A stretch of DNA of 64,000 bases from Chitinophaga rhizosphaerae (GTDB taxonomy: Bacteria; Bacteroidota; Bacteroidia; Chitinophagales; Chitinophagaceae). The notes under the pieces were generated by a model. It was not told the origin of the DNA. It made no database searches and was given only the letters and a program-made list of their open reading frames with translations. The translations under genes and the position numbers were made by a program. This document shows positions 33,427 through 41,921 of the stretch, one piece after another; position 1 is the first letter of the stretch, and each line of letters starts with the position of its first letter. The stretch is from contig NZ_RXLO01000010.1 in assembly GCF_003958645.1 (NCBI RefSeq), positions 124,001 to 188,000 of the forward strand, in the 5' to 3' direction.

Positions 33427-36027
33427 ATGTCACCAACTACGAGAGCTGAAAATTCGGCGCGGGATACGCTTGCCATTGATCCAACAACGGACTATGGGCC
33501 GGTCTTGAAAGCCGCGGGAATAGAGTACGAAGTAGAGAATTATTACTATAAGCATGGAGCTCCCACGGCAACGCAGGGCTGGATCATACATATATCAATT
33601 GTCCGCTGGCAACTTGAGCACGCTCTCGCCGAAATTCTACCTGTCCTGGCCGGGTTAAAAACGCCCTTCAAGGTGGTTCAGAATAAGATGGTAGCAAGGA
33701 TGATACTCGATGGTGCACTGGGTCTGGAAAAACTAGGAAAGGTCATCACGCTATATCCTAATTCCAGTGCGGCTGCCATAACCTTGATTGTCAATTTGGA
33801 ACCAATCACCCAAAAATATAAAGGGCCTAAGATCCTAACCGACTTGGAGGTAGGCACCAATATTTACACGAGATTCGGTTCTTTCGTGCCGCCATCGAAT
33901 TTGCCCGCCACTGTCATGGCGCCAAACGGACAAACAGAGACTGATCAATATGCTATCCCCTATACCCCTCAGCCCTGGTTAAATGTGCCATTTGAAAAGG
34001 TCTCGAAACCGAAACAGGTGAAGCAGTACCAATACCGAGTCATGAGCCCATTACGGGAAAATCCAAAAGGTGGAGTTTTCAAGGGGGTATACCTAAAAAA
34101 TGGCCTGATCCCCAAGGTTTGTGTGATTAAGGAAGGCATTCGAAATATGTGGAGCAACGAAGCGGACCTGGATATGGGCGATCGGATTAAATGGCAGTAC
34201 GATCTATTGCGATTGTTCGAGGAAGATGAAGTATTTCCGAAGGCTTACGATATCGTCGAAGAAGAAGAAAGGATTGTCATTTTGATGGAATTTATCGAAT
34301 CAGTCACCTTGCGTGAGTTTATAGAAGCAAAGAATAAAAGTTCGGTTCCGTGGATTGCAATGTCACCGGATGTCAAGGCAGAAATATTGAACGTTCTCAA
34401 GCAAACTGCCCTGATAATTGAAAAAATGCACCAAAAAGGGATTTTGCATAGAGATATCACGCCTGAGAATTTCGTTGTCACCGAAAAGAATAAAGTCCTG
34501 GGACTAGATATAGAAATGGCATATGATATCCAGCAGGGATTTCCTTTGCCAGCCTTTCAGTTTGGCACCGAAGGGTTTGCACCCACCAACCAACGGGACG
34601 AAAATAGGATTCCAAAATCTAGCGATGATATCTATGGACTTGGAGCAACAGTTTTTTCTTCGATCACTAATGTGCCTCCAGGTGTCCTTTCTGGTCAATC
34701 AAAGGAAAGGCGGTTAGAGTTATTAAGAGAACTAATTGGAGATAATATAATCACTAAGATGATCTACGAAAGCGTTCATCCGGATGAGCGTCGCCGGCCT
34801 AAGGCAAGCGATTTTGTTGCCGCACTCTCCAATGCTCCTGTTGCTGCTGCTGCTGCTAGTTATCAAGTGACGAGAACGAAGGTTAATTTTGATGAGCAAA
34901 TTAATAGAACAATTGACTTGAGTTTAAATGCTCTATTAAAGTACAAGCCATTTTCTAGGAACGACCTATGGCATACGCCAAAATATAATTCCGCTGGTGT
35001 CGGAGCGGTACTCAAAGCAAGTTCAACTTTCTTTGAAGGTATATCAGGTATCCTATACACGATCTCCTATGCGAAGAATTGTGGCACGAATGTTAGTAAT
35101 CTCATGAGTGTCTATAAAAGAAATTGGCAATTTATTGATGGTAATTATCTGCAGTCATTACCAAATGCTGAAGGGGGGTTAAACAACGGCTATGGAGTCG
35201 CAATTGCTCTAAACGAAGGAATCAAGGCAGGGATGGTGCCAGACTCAGAAGTATTCAAAAAACTAATAAGACAGTGTCTCAATACGACAAGTAATAATCC
35301 GACGTTCTACTCAGGCCTGGCGGGAAAACTCCTAGCAATAAGCCAATGCGAAAGTGTATTCACAATGCATGAAAAAGATCAACTTATTCAGGATGTGTCA
35401 CAACATCTTTGGCGAGAGATGGATACAAATCTTTCATGGATTTATGAGGGGACTCAAAAGCAATCTAAGCCATCTTCAAGCTTCATATATGGAAACTCAG
35501 GAATTCTCTTTAGTTTAATAAAATGCGATTTTTCCGCAGATAAGAAAGATCTAATAAAAGAATGCCTGGACAAATTAGATATGGAATGTGAAAGAAATAT
35601 GGTACAGTTAGCTACTTGTGGTATTTCCAAATCTAATCGGCTTCCCCTCTTTTTAGATAACTGTCTAGGTGCCCTCCTGGCTCTTACTGCAGGTTATATT
35701 AGGACCGGAGACAAGAAGTTGCGAAAAGCCATTATTGAGCATACGCTCAATTTGCCAGACTCAATTATTCTGTCAAACATGACAATAAATGGGGGATTAC
35801 CTATGCTTCTTGGAGTGCTGATTGGTATCCACAAGGCGACCGGTGACGATCTTGTCAAGAACAAGATGCAAAAGATTGCCGATTTAATAGTCATGCTTGC
35901 AATTAGCAATGAAGACTACCTTTTATGGCAACCAGACTTTCAAGTTTCTCCGAACGTGAGTTTGCTTGGTGGACAAACTGGAGTTTTGTATTCGCTAATT
36001 AGATACAAAAACTACCTACAAGTATAG
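33427..36027 (+). CDS. lanKC: Class III-type lanthipeptide synthetase (LanKC-like): lyase, kinase and LanC-like cyclase domains
   Basis: The 866-residue protein has the three-part LanKC layout. Residues 1-185 resemble the lyase domain ('GWIIHISIVRWQLEHALAEI', 'LGKVITLYPNSS', 'YTRFGSF'). Residues about 200-465 are a Ser/Thr-kinase-like domain with the ATP-binding Lys in 'CVIKEGI' (K235), the catalytic loop 'LHRDITPENF' (HRD 341-343, Asn348) and 'GLDIE' replacing DFG. Residues about 500-866 are a LanC-like toroid with repeated Gly motifs ('GISGILY', 'YGNSGILFSL', 'GGQTGVLYSL'). The usual zinc ligands are missing: the WCYG Cys is Ile in 'SFIYGNSG', and CHG reads 'DNCLGA'. This agrees with class III enzymes, which lack zinc. 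Such enzymes phosphorylate Ser/Thr, eliminate phosphate and cyclise with Cys. Three Cys-containing small proteins follow. The region is more AT-rich than the tra genes. Confidence 0.88.
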   Translation: MSPTTRAENSARDTLAIDPTTDYGPVLKAAGIEYEVENYYYKHGAPTATQGWIIHISIVRWQLEHALAEILPVLAGLKTPFKVVQNKMVARMILDGALGLEKLGKVITLYPNSSAAAITLIVNLEPITQKYKGPKILTDLEVGTNIYTRFGSFVPPSNLPATVMAPNGQTETDQYAIPYTPQPWLNVPFEKVSKPKQVKQYQYRVMSPLRENPKGGVFKGVYLKNGLIPKVCVIKEGIRNMWSNEADLDMGDRIKWQYDLLRLFEEDEVFPKAYDIVEEEERIVILMEFIESVTLREFIEAKNKSSVPWIAMSPDVKAEILNVLKQTALIIEKMHQKGILHRDITPENFVVTEKNKVLGLDIEMAYDIQQGFPLPAFQFGTEGFAPTNQRDENRIPKSSDDIYGLGATVFSSITNVPPGVLSGQSKERRLELLRELIGDNIITKMIYESVHPDERRRPKASDFVAALSNAPVAAAAASYQVTRTKVNFDEQINRTIDLSLNALLKYKPFSRNDLWHTPKYNSAGVGAVLKASSTFFEGISGILYTISYAKNCGTNVSNLMSVYKRNWQFIDGNYLQSLPNAEGGLNNGYGVAIALNEGIKAGMVPDSEVFKKLIRQCLNTTSNNPTFYSGLAGKLLAISQCESVFTMHEKDQLIQDVSQHLWREMDTNLSWIYEGTQKQSKPSSSFIYGNSGILFSLIKCDFSADKKDLIKECLDKLDMECERNMVQLATCGISKSNRLPLFLDNCLGALLALTAGYIRTGDKKLRKAIIEHTLNLPDSIILSNMTINGGLPMLLGVLIGIHKATGDDLVKNKMQKIADLIVMLAISNEDYLLWQPDFQVSPNVSLLGGQTGVLYSLIRYKNYLQV

Positions 36028-36151
36028 AACGAATTCATCTCGTAGCTACAGTTGAATAAAACGCAGCCCATATCTGCTTTAATATGGAGGGGGAAGCCGA
36101 AAACCCATCAGAGTAGGCAATATTTCTTTTTTTTTTTAAAAACTTTCAACT

Positions 36152-36424
36152 ATGAAAAAGTATTTCATCGCCTTTGGCGCTCTTGCCGTTGCTGGTATCG
36201 CTTTTGCTGGTGGTCGCGCATCTATCTACGCTACTGCAACTGACCTATATGTAAAAAAATCTGCGTCTGTGTGCACTAGGCTTGTAAACGCTGCCAATGT
36301 TATTTCCAGCCAACTTATCACAAGTGGTACAGGCCAGCAAGCTCAAATCGTAAGCAATGGAGGTACTGCATTTGACCTGTTCGAAGATAACGCATGTACA
36401 CATGCAGTTTATTTCCCCAACTAA
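36152..36424 (+). CDS. Small secreted Cys-containing protein 1, candidate LanKC substrate (90 aa)
   Basis: Begins MKKYFIAFGALAVAGIAFAG, a clear Sec-type signal peptide. The rest is rich in Ser, Thr, Gly and Asn with two Cys (in 'ASVCTRLVNAANV' and 'DNACTHAVYF'). The central 'SSQLITSGTG' and 'QAQIVSNGGTAFDLFED' recur in the two downstream proteins. The overall look (signal, two Cys, acidic-aromatic 'DLFED' before the last Cys) recalls the small secreted DUF6520-type proteins of Bacteroidota, a comparison from memory. Location 125 bases after the synthetase and the many Ser/Thr make it a candidate precursor, but a Sec leader is not typical for lanthipeptides. A perfect terminator follows the gene. 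Confidence 0.7.
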   Translation: MKKYFIAFGALAVAGIAFAGGRASIYATATDLYVKKSASVCTRLVNAANVISSQLITSGTGQQAQIVSNGGTAFDLFEDNACTHAVYFPN

Positions 36425-36443
36425 GAGTTAATACTGCAAATAA

Positions 36444-36477
36444 CCTTCAAAGTGCAATTCGGCACTTTGAAGGTTTT
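36444..36477 (+). terminator. Intrinsic terminator between precursor-like genes 1 and 2
   Basis: A perfect 12-bp stem (CCTTCAAAGTGC / GCACTTTGAAGG) with a 6-nt loop is followed by TTTT. It begins 20 bases after the stop of the first small gene and would separate its expression from the next two, or attenuate read-through. Confidence 0.85.
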
Positions 36478-36505
36478 GCCACGCCTATTACCAAAAACAA
36501 AGTAT

Positions 36506-36787
36506 ATGGAAACCTTTCGAACTATGCCAAATTCTACGTTGATTTCGAGAGCTGTGCTAATGATCTTCTTTTCTGTAAATGGCGTGCAATCAAAATCAGT
36601 CCCATTGCAATTGTGGGCATTCAATCCGGCGAATTCCACATGTGTTCGTATCATCAACACTTATGGTCCTTCAAGCGCATTTACGACTAATGGGTTAAGC
36701 CTCCAATGCCAAATAATTGACTCATACGGTGTTTCTTGGGACGTGTATGAAGATAGCTCCTGTTCAAATCCCGTCTTTCTAAACTAA
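36506..36787 (+). CDS. Small secreted Cys-containing protein 2, candidate LanKC substrate (93 aa)
   Basis: I start at ATG 36506, preceded by an A-rich stretch; ATG 36524 is also possible. The N-terminus has a hydrophobic segment (ISRAVLMIFFSVNGVQS) acting as a less typical signal peptide. The rest aligns with proteins 1 and 3: 'STCVRIINTYG', 'TTNGLSLQCQIIDSYG' and 'WDVYEDSSCSNPVF'. It has three Cys, one of them (in 'LQCQI') at a position that is Ala in the other two. It is the most diverged copy and is separated from copy 1 by a terminator. Function as a modified peptide is inference from position. Confidence 0.65.
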   Translation: METFRTMPNSTLISRAVLMIFFSVNGVQSKSVPLQLWAFNPANSTCVRIINTYGPSSAFTTNGLSLQCQIIDSYGVSWDVYEDSSCSNPVFLN

Positions 36788-36799
36788 AATGATTTGTAT

Positions 36800-37084
36800 A
36801 TGAAAAGGAAAACGCTATTCGTAGCACTTTCGCTTTTATCCGGAAGCGTTACGGCATTCGCCTGGAAAGCTATAGAAAGTTTTGCAACAGCAACTGACTT
36901 GTATGCATACTGCCATACAAGTGGTGTGTGCATCCGTTTAGTTACTACCTCGAACGTAATTGCAAGTTCTATTATAACTAGTGGTTTTGGAATTCAAGCT
37001 CAAATTATAAGCAACTCTGGCACCGCATATGACTTGTATGAGAACAATACTTGTACAAGGCCGGTATATTTTGTTGGTTGCTAA
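36800..37084 (+). CDS. Small secreted Cys-containing protein 3, candidate LanKC substrate (94 aa)
   Basis: ATG 36800 (MKRKTLFVALSLLSGSVTAFA) gives a Sec-type signal peptide. The mature part closely follows copy 1: 'FATATDLYAYCHTSGVCIRL', 'ITSGFGIQAQIISNSGTAYD' and 'NNTCTRPVYFVGC'. It has four Cys, two conserved (in GVCIRL and NTCTRP) and two extra, one at the very C-terminus. Only 12 bases separate it from copy 2, so those two are probably co-transcribed. A terminator follows 10 bases after the stop. Confidence 0.7.
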   Translation: MKRKTLFVALSLLSGSVTAFAWKAIESFATATDLYAYCHTSGVCIRLVTTSNVIASSIITSGFGIQAQIISNSGTAYDLYENNTCTRPVYFVGC

Positions 37085-37094
37085 ATACTGTTAT

Positions 37095-37116
37095 AGGAGC
37101 GACCGAAATCGCTCCT
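37095..37116. terminator. Hairpin terminator between convergent genes
   Basis: An 8-bp perfect stem (AGGAGCGA / TCGCTCCT) with a 6-nt loop lies between the third small secreted protein (plus) and susD (minus). T-runs are weak on both sides (GTACTTTAA on plus), so it may serve both directions. Confidence 0.6.
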
Positions 37117-37121
37117 GTACT

Positions 37122-38546
37122 TTAATACCCACTATTTTGTTCTAAAAATGGATTGCGCTGAATTTCCACCAAAGGAATGGGCATGTCAATTTTGAATACC
37201 AACCAGTTAGGCTTTCTTTTCTTTAAAACATCATTCATACGGCCGGTTCTTTTTAAGTCAAAATATCTTTGACCATTTTCCCAAAACATTTCCTTCCTTT
37301 TCTCCATTATAACAAGCCCTATGGCCTCCTCAATATTAGTTGCGGAAACTATGCTCGCCAGGCCACTTCTTAACCTTATACGATTAATATCATCAACGGA
37401 ACTTTGAAATTGACTTAATCGTGCATACGCTTCAGCACGTACGAACATTATTTCAGCCAATCTCATCAATGTATAGTATTCAGTCGGCTCGATTGAAGGA
37501 GAGCTCTGTTTGGGTCCATTTTTATATTTGATGCTAAAAAATCGTTTTTTACCGGAAGTAACAGCGCTATCAATCCAATTTACCCTTCTAAGATCTCCGT
37601 ATTCAAATTGAGCCAAAAGGGAATCATCCATCGCATATCTTGGAATCGAACCTGTATTAGGCACCATTCTGAATCCTTGCGAAGTAACATTATAAGGATA
37701 TAGAGCTGGATTCAGCGCCCATTGAAGTATTGCTTCATGACTTGAGCGAAGGAAAACGTCTTTATGGTTCGGCTCAAGGAAGTATGTTGAACTATTATCG
37801 ATAACTGCAGATGACGTAATAATTGACTTCTGCCAATCACCTGCTTCTAAATATAGTTTGGATAATAGTCCCAACGCTACAAACTTGTTAACGCGTATTC
37901 GCTCATTTAATGCATTATTATACGATTCGTCCAAAAGGCCGGCAGCTTCTTCGACATCTTTGATTATGTTCGTTAGAATTTCTGCTTTCTGGCTCCGCCC
38001 AACTTTAGAAGTAGCGCGCCAATCGGTTGAAGTAATGTAAGGCACTCCACCAAAAATATTTGTTATTTGGAAGTATAAAAAACTTCTAATAACAAGTACT
38101 TCTCCGAGTAGTCGGTTTTTAACAGATGCAGCCAAACTGGATTTTCTTAGTCCCTCAACACATGCATTAGTTTGGTAGATTTGAGCGTATGCCTTTGCCC
38201 AAAATCCGGAAAATATGGTCGCGTCATCCGGTAATAACTGGGTATTATAATAGTTTCTAAATCCGCTAGTTCCAACAATCACACTTTCGTCAGTATACAA
38301 TCCCAATACCTCGGCCAAAAGGCCATTGCTGAACTCTGGGGTCGTTCCAGTATTATTGATCATGCCATATATGCCTGATACGGACGATACAGCATTTGCG
38401 CTATCTTCAAAAGCTTCACCTGTAGTGATAGTATCCAAAGGTGGGGGGATTTCAATCAACTTTGTACACCCGCTTTCAATCAGCATAACGACAATCAGAA
38501 TAATTAGAATATTCTTGAACTTTGTTTGTATCACTATATCTTTCAT
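37122..38546 (-). CDS. susD: SusD/RagB-like nutrient-binding outer-membrane lipoprotein
   Basis: The 474-residue protein has a lipoprotein signal (ILIILIVVMLIESGC) and the SusD opening 'LIEIPPPLDTITTGEAFED'. The TPR-like helical body includes 'NRLLGEVLVIRSFLYFQITN', 'FGGVPYIT' and 'KFVALGLLSKLYLEAGDW', and the C-terminal SusD part has 'YTLMRLAEIMFVRAEAYARL' and 'EMFWENGQRYFDLKRTGRM'. SusD caps the SusC channel and binds the substrate outside the cell. The gene follows susC by 12 bases. No polysaccharide-degrading enzyme is adjacent, so the substrate cannot be inferred. Confidence 0.96.
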   Translation of the reverse strand: MKDIVIQTKFKNILIILIVVMLIESGCTKLIEIPPPLDTITTGEAFEDSANAVSSVSGIYGMINNTGTTPEFSNGLLAEVLGLYTDESVIVGTSGFRNYYNTQLLPDDATIFSGFWAKAYAQIYQTNACVEGLRKSSLAASVKNRLLGEVLVIRSFLYFQITNIFGGVPYITSTDWRATSKVGRSQKAEILTNIIKDVEEAAGLLDESYNNALNERIRVNKFVALGLLSKLYLEAGDWQKSIITSSAVIDNSSTYFLEPNHKDVFLRSSHEAILQWALNPALYPYNVTSQGFRMVPNTGSIPRYAMDDSLLAQFEYGDLRRVNWIDSAVTSGKKRFFSIKYKNGPKQSSPSIEPTEYYTLMRLAEIMFVRAEAYARLSQFQSSVDDINRIRLRSGLASIVSATNIEEAIGLVIMEKRKEMFWENGQRYFDLKRTGRMNDVLKKRKPNWLVFKIDMPIPLVEIQRNPFLEQNSGY

Positions 38547-38558
38547 ATGCTCCTTATT

Positions 38559-41500
38559 TTAAAATGAAAATTGAATACCCGCAGTATATGCAGTAACCGG
38601 AGGCATACCACCAAACACTTGAGTCTCTGGGTCAATGCCGTCATATTTGGATATCGTGAATAGATTTTGACCTCGCAAAAATATGCTTCCATTTTTCAAC
38701 AAAAGTCTACGCAAAGCACGTTCTCCTAGATTATACATCAGCGATAAATTGTTTAATCTAATGAATGAGGCATCTGTATATGCTCTGTCAGAATACTGTA
38801 GTAGGTAGTCTTTCTCGTTGGGTTGGGTAGTGAATCTTGCAAATTCTGTAATATCTCCAGGCTTTTGCCATCTGCCGAGAAATTTTTTACTGATATTGTT
38901 AGCGACACCGCCCGGGCCAATAGACGCAAGAGCGCTTGCCCCATTTTGTTTCCTAAATTGGAAGAATGCATTTAAAGTAAACCCCTTATAGCGGAATTCC
39001 GTTCCGAATCCACCATCAAACTGAACACTCATATCTTTATAATAGACATCTTCATCTGGAGTAAAAGAACCTGTATATGTAATCGCACCATCTTTATTTA
39101 TATCATCATACTGATATTGTCCGGTTTGCGGATCCACGCCTATGTATCTCAGTAATCTGCGTATATTCAGGGGTTCCCCGATCTTGAATTGCCTTGCATA
39201 TGGTGACGATTCCAGACCTGGAAATTCAAGAAGCTTGTTCCTGTTAATGCCAACATTAAAAGCCAAATCCCATGAGACATCTTTCGTTTTTATTATCTTA
39301 GCCGTGATCATAGGCTCAAAGCCAGTATTTTGAACTTTTGCAGGTGTATTTGCGGTTACATAGCTAAATCCAGTGGCAGTAGGTAGCAAGTATTGCACTA
39401 GTTGATTTCCAATCCTATTTCTATAAACGGAAATTTCAAACAGAATTCTGTCCTCAATAAAACCAAGCTGTAAGCCAAATTCTAGTTTTTTATCTACTTG
39501 CCATTGGAGTTCTGGATTCGCATGTTGTTGGGCAGTGTATGCCGGAATACCATTATATGTTGCTCGACTTTGCCAGCGAGTTAAGAAAGCATAGTCACCA
39601 ATTAAGTCTGAACCTGTTTTTCCTGCAGAAAAGCGAAGTTTTCCAAAACTTAATATATTGCTTGATCTAAGGAAATTTTCTTCTGAGAAGATCCATGCTA
39701 GTCCAATCGCGCCAAAGTTGCCAAATCTGTTTCCTTGACCAAATCTCGATGAACCATCACGTCTGCCAGAAGCGTCAATGACATATTTATTCGCCCAGAT
39801 TAAATTTAATCTCCCAAACACTGCGTTATATTTATATTCACCGGCAACGTCACTAGCATCTTTTTCAGCCGCATTTATTATGGAGTTAAGAAGTTTATCG
39901 TTTACGTAACCTGTTCCAGAGATTCGATACCCATCCTGTTCCGTACTTTGGTATGTGCCTCCCACGACCATTTTTACTTCAGCCTTAGATATCATCCGCG
40001 TATACTCCAATTGAGGTTCGACAATTACTCTGGTGCCTGCATTTGTACCAAAATTTGCCCTGCCAGTTGGATTTGTGTTTGGATTTTGAGAAGCTATTGG
40101 AATGGTCGATTTCTGACTGAGACGATTGTTTGAATAGCCAAGAGACGTTGACGCTACAAGCCCATCGATCACTTTATATCGTAAGTTGACATTACTATTA
40201 AGCAAACTAGTCTTGTTGCGGTATGGCTCCCTTATTGCACTAAATGGGTACATGCTTGACGCGGGTTCCCAACCAATATAGTTGAGTGCACCGCCCTCAG
40301 TCGTAATTGCGGGAGCATTCGGAGGAAGTAATACGCCCCCACCTAACGCTAGTAGATCCATGTATAATTGTGAATACATTGCGGTCGCTGCCAATGAAAA
40401 CCGTTTATTAATACTCTCATGCTGGACGTTAAACTGAACCGTGGCTCGCCAATCTTGACCAGAGATTGTATTGAAGTTATTCTGATTATGAAAGGTCCCA
40501 GACAACCTAAAACTTGTCCCTTTTTCGCCGCCTGAGACACTCGCATTAACATCGAAGGTGTTTTGAGTACCATTCCAGAACTCACTTTGCCAATTGGTAT
40601 ATCGAGTTGTGTCCCAGACCAAAAAATCATAAGCATCGCTTTCCTGGGGTACAAAGCCATCGTTAGCAAACGCTTCCTTCCGCATCATTATGTATTCACT
40701 CGTGTTTAATAGTTCGTAACGCTTCGTTATTACATTTACTCCCTTAAATGCACTAACATCGAACTTTGTTTTTCCACTTTTCCCTTTTTTTGTAGTTATT
40801 ATTATTACACCGTTCCCTCCTCTCGATCCGTAAATAGCGGTTGCGTCAGCGTCTTTTAATATTGATATCGATTCTATATCGCTTGGACTAATGCTGTATA
40901 TGGGACTCTGACCATTTGCTGGGCCATTTATTTCATTTTGCGTAAATCCCTTCGATCCGGACTTGTAATTTTGGGCGCCAAGCGAGAGTATCGTCAAGGG
41001 CACCCCGTCAATTATGTAAAGTGGTTCCGGGATTAGTGACGGATTTATTGTTGACCGTCCTCTCAATTCGACCCTTATAGGTGCACTGGCGTAGCCAGAT
41101 GTTTGGGTTACTACTAAACCGGGAACCTTGCCTTGAAGTGCCTGCAACGGATTAACGACGACTTGACGTTGTATTTCTTCGGCGGTAACAGTTCCAATGT
41201 TTCCAGCATGTATGCGTTTTGAAGTTGTTCCATAGCCTTGAATAACAACTTTGTCAAGCTCTGACACAGCCGGCATTATAGCAATCTCGAATTTAGTCCT
41301 GCCATTTAACCTTATACGCGAAGAATTAAATCCAGTATAGCTTATGGTCATTAAGTCATTCGGGTCGATGCCTGATATTGTAAAATTTCCTTTTGAATCG
41401 GACATAGTGCCTTTCCCTGAATACTTAAAAAATATCGTTGCACCCGGCAGGCCAATACCTGCGGTGTCTGTTACCCTACCGGTTACTGTTAACTTTCCTA

Positions 41501-41921
41501 ATTGACTGGTATCAGATAGCGTTGGCAATACCTCAGCAGCTTTCATTTGGAGTCTAGCCGTCAGCACGATCGTCTTGTCCTGCACTTCGTAGGAGAACGG
41601 TTGCGACATCGTGATCCGATCGAGAACGTCGGTCAGTGTGCAGCCGTCGCAGGAGACATTAACCGGCTTGGACATGTCCAGGCTCCCCTTAAAAAAGAAG
41701 AACGTAAACCCTGTTTGACGTTCCAGCTCATGAAGCACGTCGATAAGCTTTGCGGACTGGTACTTGACCGTAACTTTCTGCGCCATGCCGTCCCCGGCAA
41801 GGAGTTGGAATGACAAAAGCAGGAGGACAAATAGAAACGCATTCATAATCAGTGTTTTGCGCAGAAAGCGGTAGCAAGACCCACGCGCCACCACCACTTG
41901 CCTGTGAGCGGATGATTCCAT
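38559..41921 (-). CDS. susC: SusC/RagA-like TonB-dependent outer-membrane transporter with N-terminal STN domain
   Basis: The 1120-residue protein has a signal peptide after an N-terminal extension (MNAFLFVLLLLSFQLLAGDG). An STN (secretin/TonB short) domain follows ('SAKLIDVLHELERQTGFTFF', 'VNVSCDGCTLTDVLDRIT'), then a carboxypeptidase-like repeat ('GRVTDTAGIGLPGATIFFK') and the TonB plug ('ALQGKVPGLVVTQTSG', 'DADATAIYGSRGGNGVIII'). A long beta-barrel ends FSF. The STN domain marks it as a transducer that signals to an inner-membrane FecR-type anti-sigma factor, which fits the fecR/sigma pair upstream. The real start may be the Met at 41846. Confidence 0.96.
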   Translation of the reverse strand: MESSAHRQVVVARGSCYRFLRKTLIMNAFLFVLLLLSFQLLAGDGMAQKVTVKYQSAKLIDVLHELERQTGFTFFFFKGSLDMSKPVNVSCDGCTLTDVLDRITMSQPFSYEVQDKTIVLTARLQMKAAEVLPTLSDTSQLGKLTVTGRVTDTAGIGLPGATIFFKYSGKGTMSDSKGNFTISGIDPNDLMTISYTGFNSSRIRLNGRTKFEIAIMPAVSELDKVVIQGYGTTSKRIHAGNIGTVTAEEIQRQVVVNPLQALQGKVPGLVVTQTSGYASAPIRVELRGRSTINPSLIPEPLYIIDGVPLTILSLGAQNYKSGSKGFTQNEINGPANGQSPIYSISPSDIESISILKDADATAIYGSRGGNGVIIITTKKGKSGKTKFDVSAFKGVNVITKRYELLNTSEYIMMRKEAFANDGFVPQESDAYDFLVWDTTRYTNWQSEFWNGTQNTFDVNASVSGGEKGTSFRLSGTFHNQNNFNTISGQDWRATVQFNVQHESINKRFSLAATAMYSQLYMDLLALGGGVLLPPNAPAITTEGGALNYIGWEPASSMYPFSAIREPYRNKTSLLNSNVNLRYKVIDGLVASTSLGYSNNRLSQKSTIPIASQNPNTNPTGRANFGTNAGTRVIVEPQLEYTRMISKAEVKMVVGGTYQSTEQDGYRISGTGYVNDKLLNSIINAAEKDASDVAGEYKYNAVFGRLNLIWANKYVIDASGRRDGSSRFGQGNRFGNFGAIGLAWIFSEENFLRSSNILSFGKLRFSAGKTGSDLIGDYAFLTRWQSRATYNGIPAYTAQQHANPELQWQVDKKLEFGLQLGFIEDRILFEISVYRNRIGNQLVQYLLPTATGFSYVTANTPAKVQNTGFEPMITAKIIKTKDVSWDLAFNVGINRNKLLEFPGLESSPYARQFKIGEPLNIRRLLRYIGVDPQTGQYQYDDINKDGAITYTGSFTPDEDVYYKDMSVQFDGGFGTEFRYKGFTLNAFFQFRKQNGASALASIGPGGVANNISKKFLGRWQKPGDITEFARFTTQPNEKDYLLQYSDRAYTDASFIRLNNLSLMYNLGERALRRLLLKNGSIFLRGQNLFTISKYDGIDPETQVFGGMPPVTAYTAGIQFSF

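Noticed and set aside
36394..36690. Plus-strand frame of 98 residues overlapping the second small secreted gene
   Set aside because: It spans the terminator between small genes 1 and 2 and is out of frame with the conserved Cys pattern.
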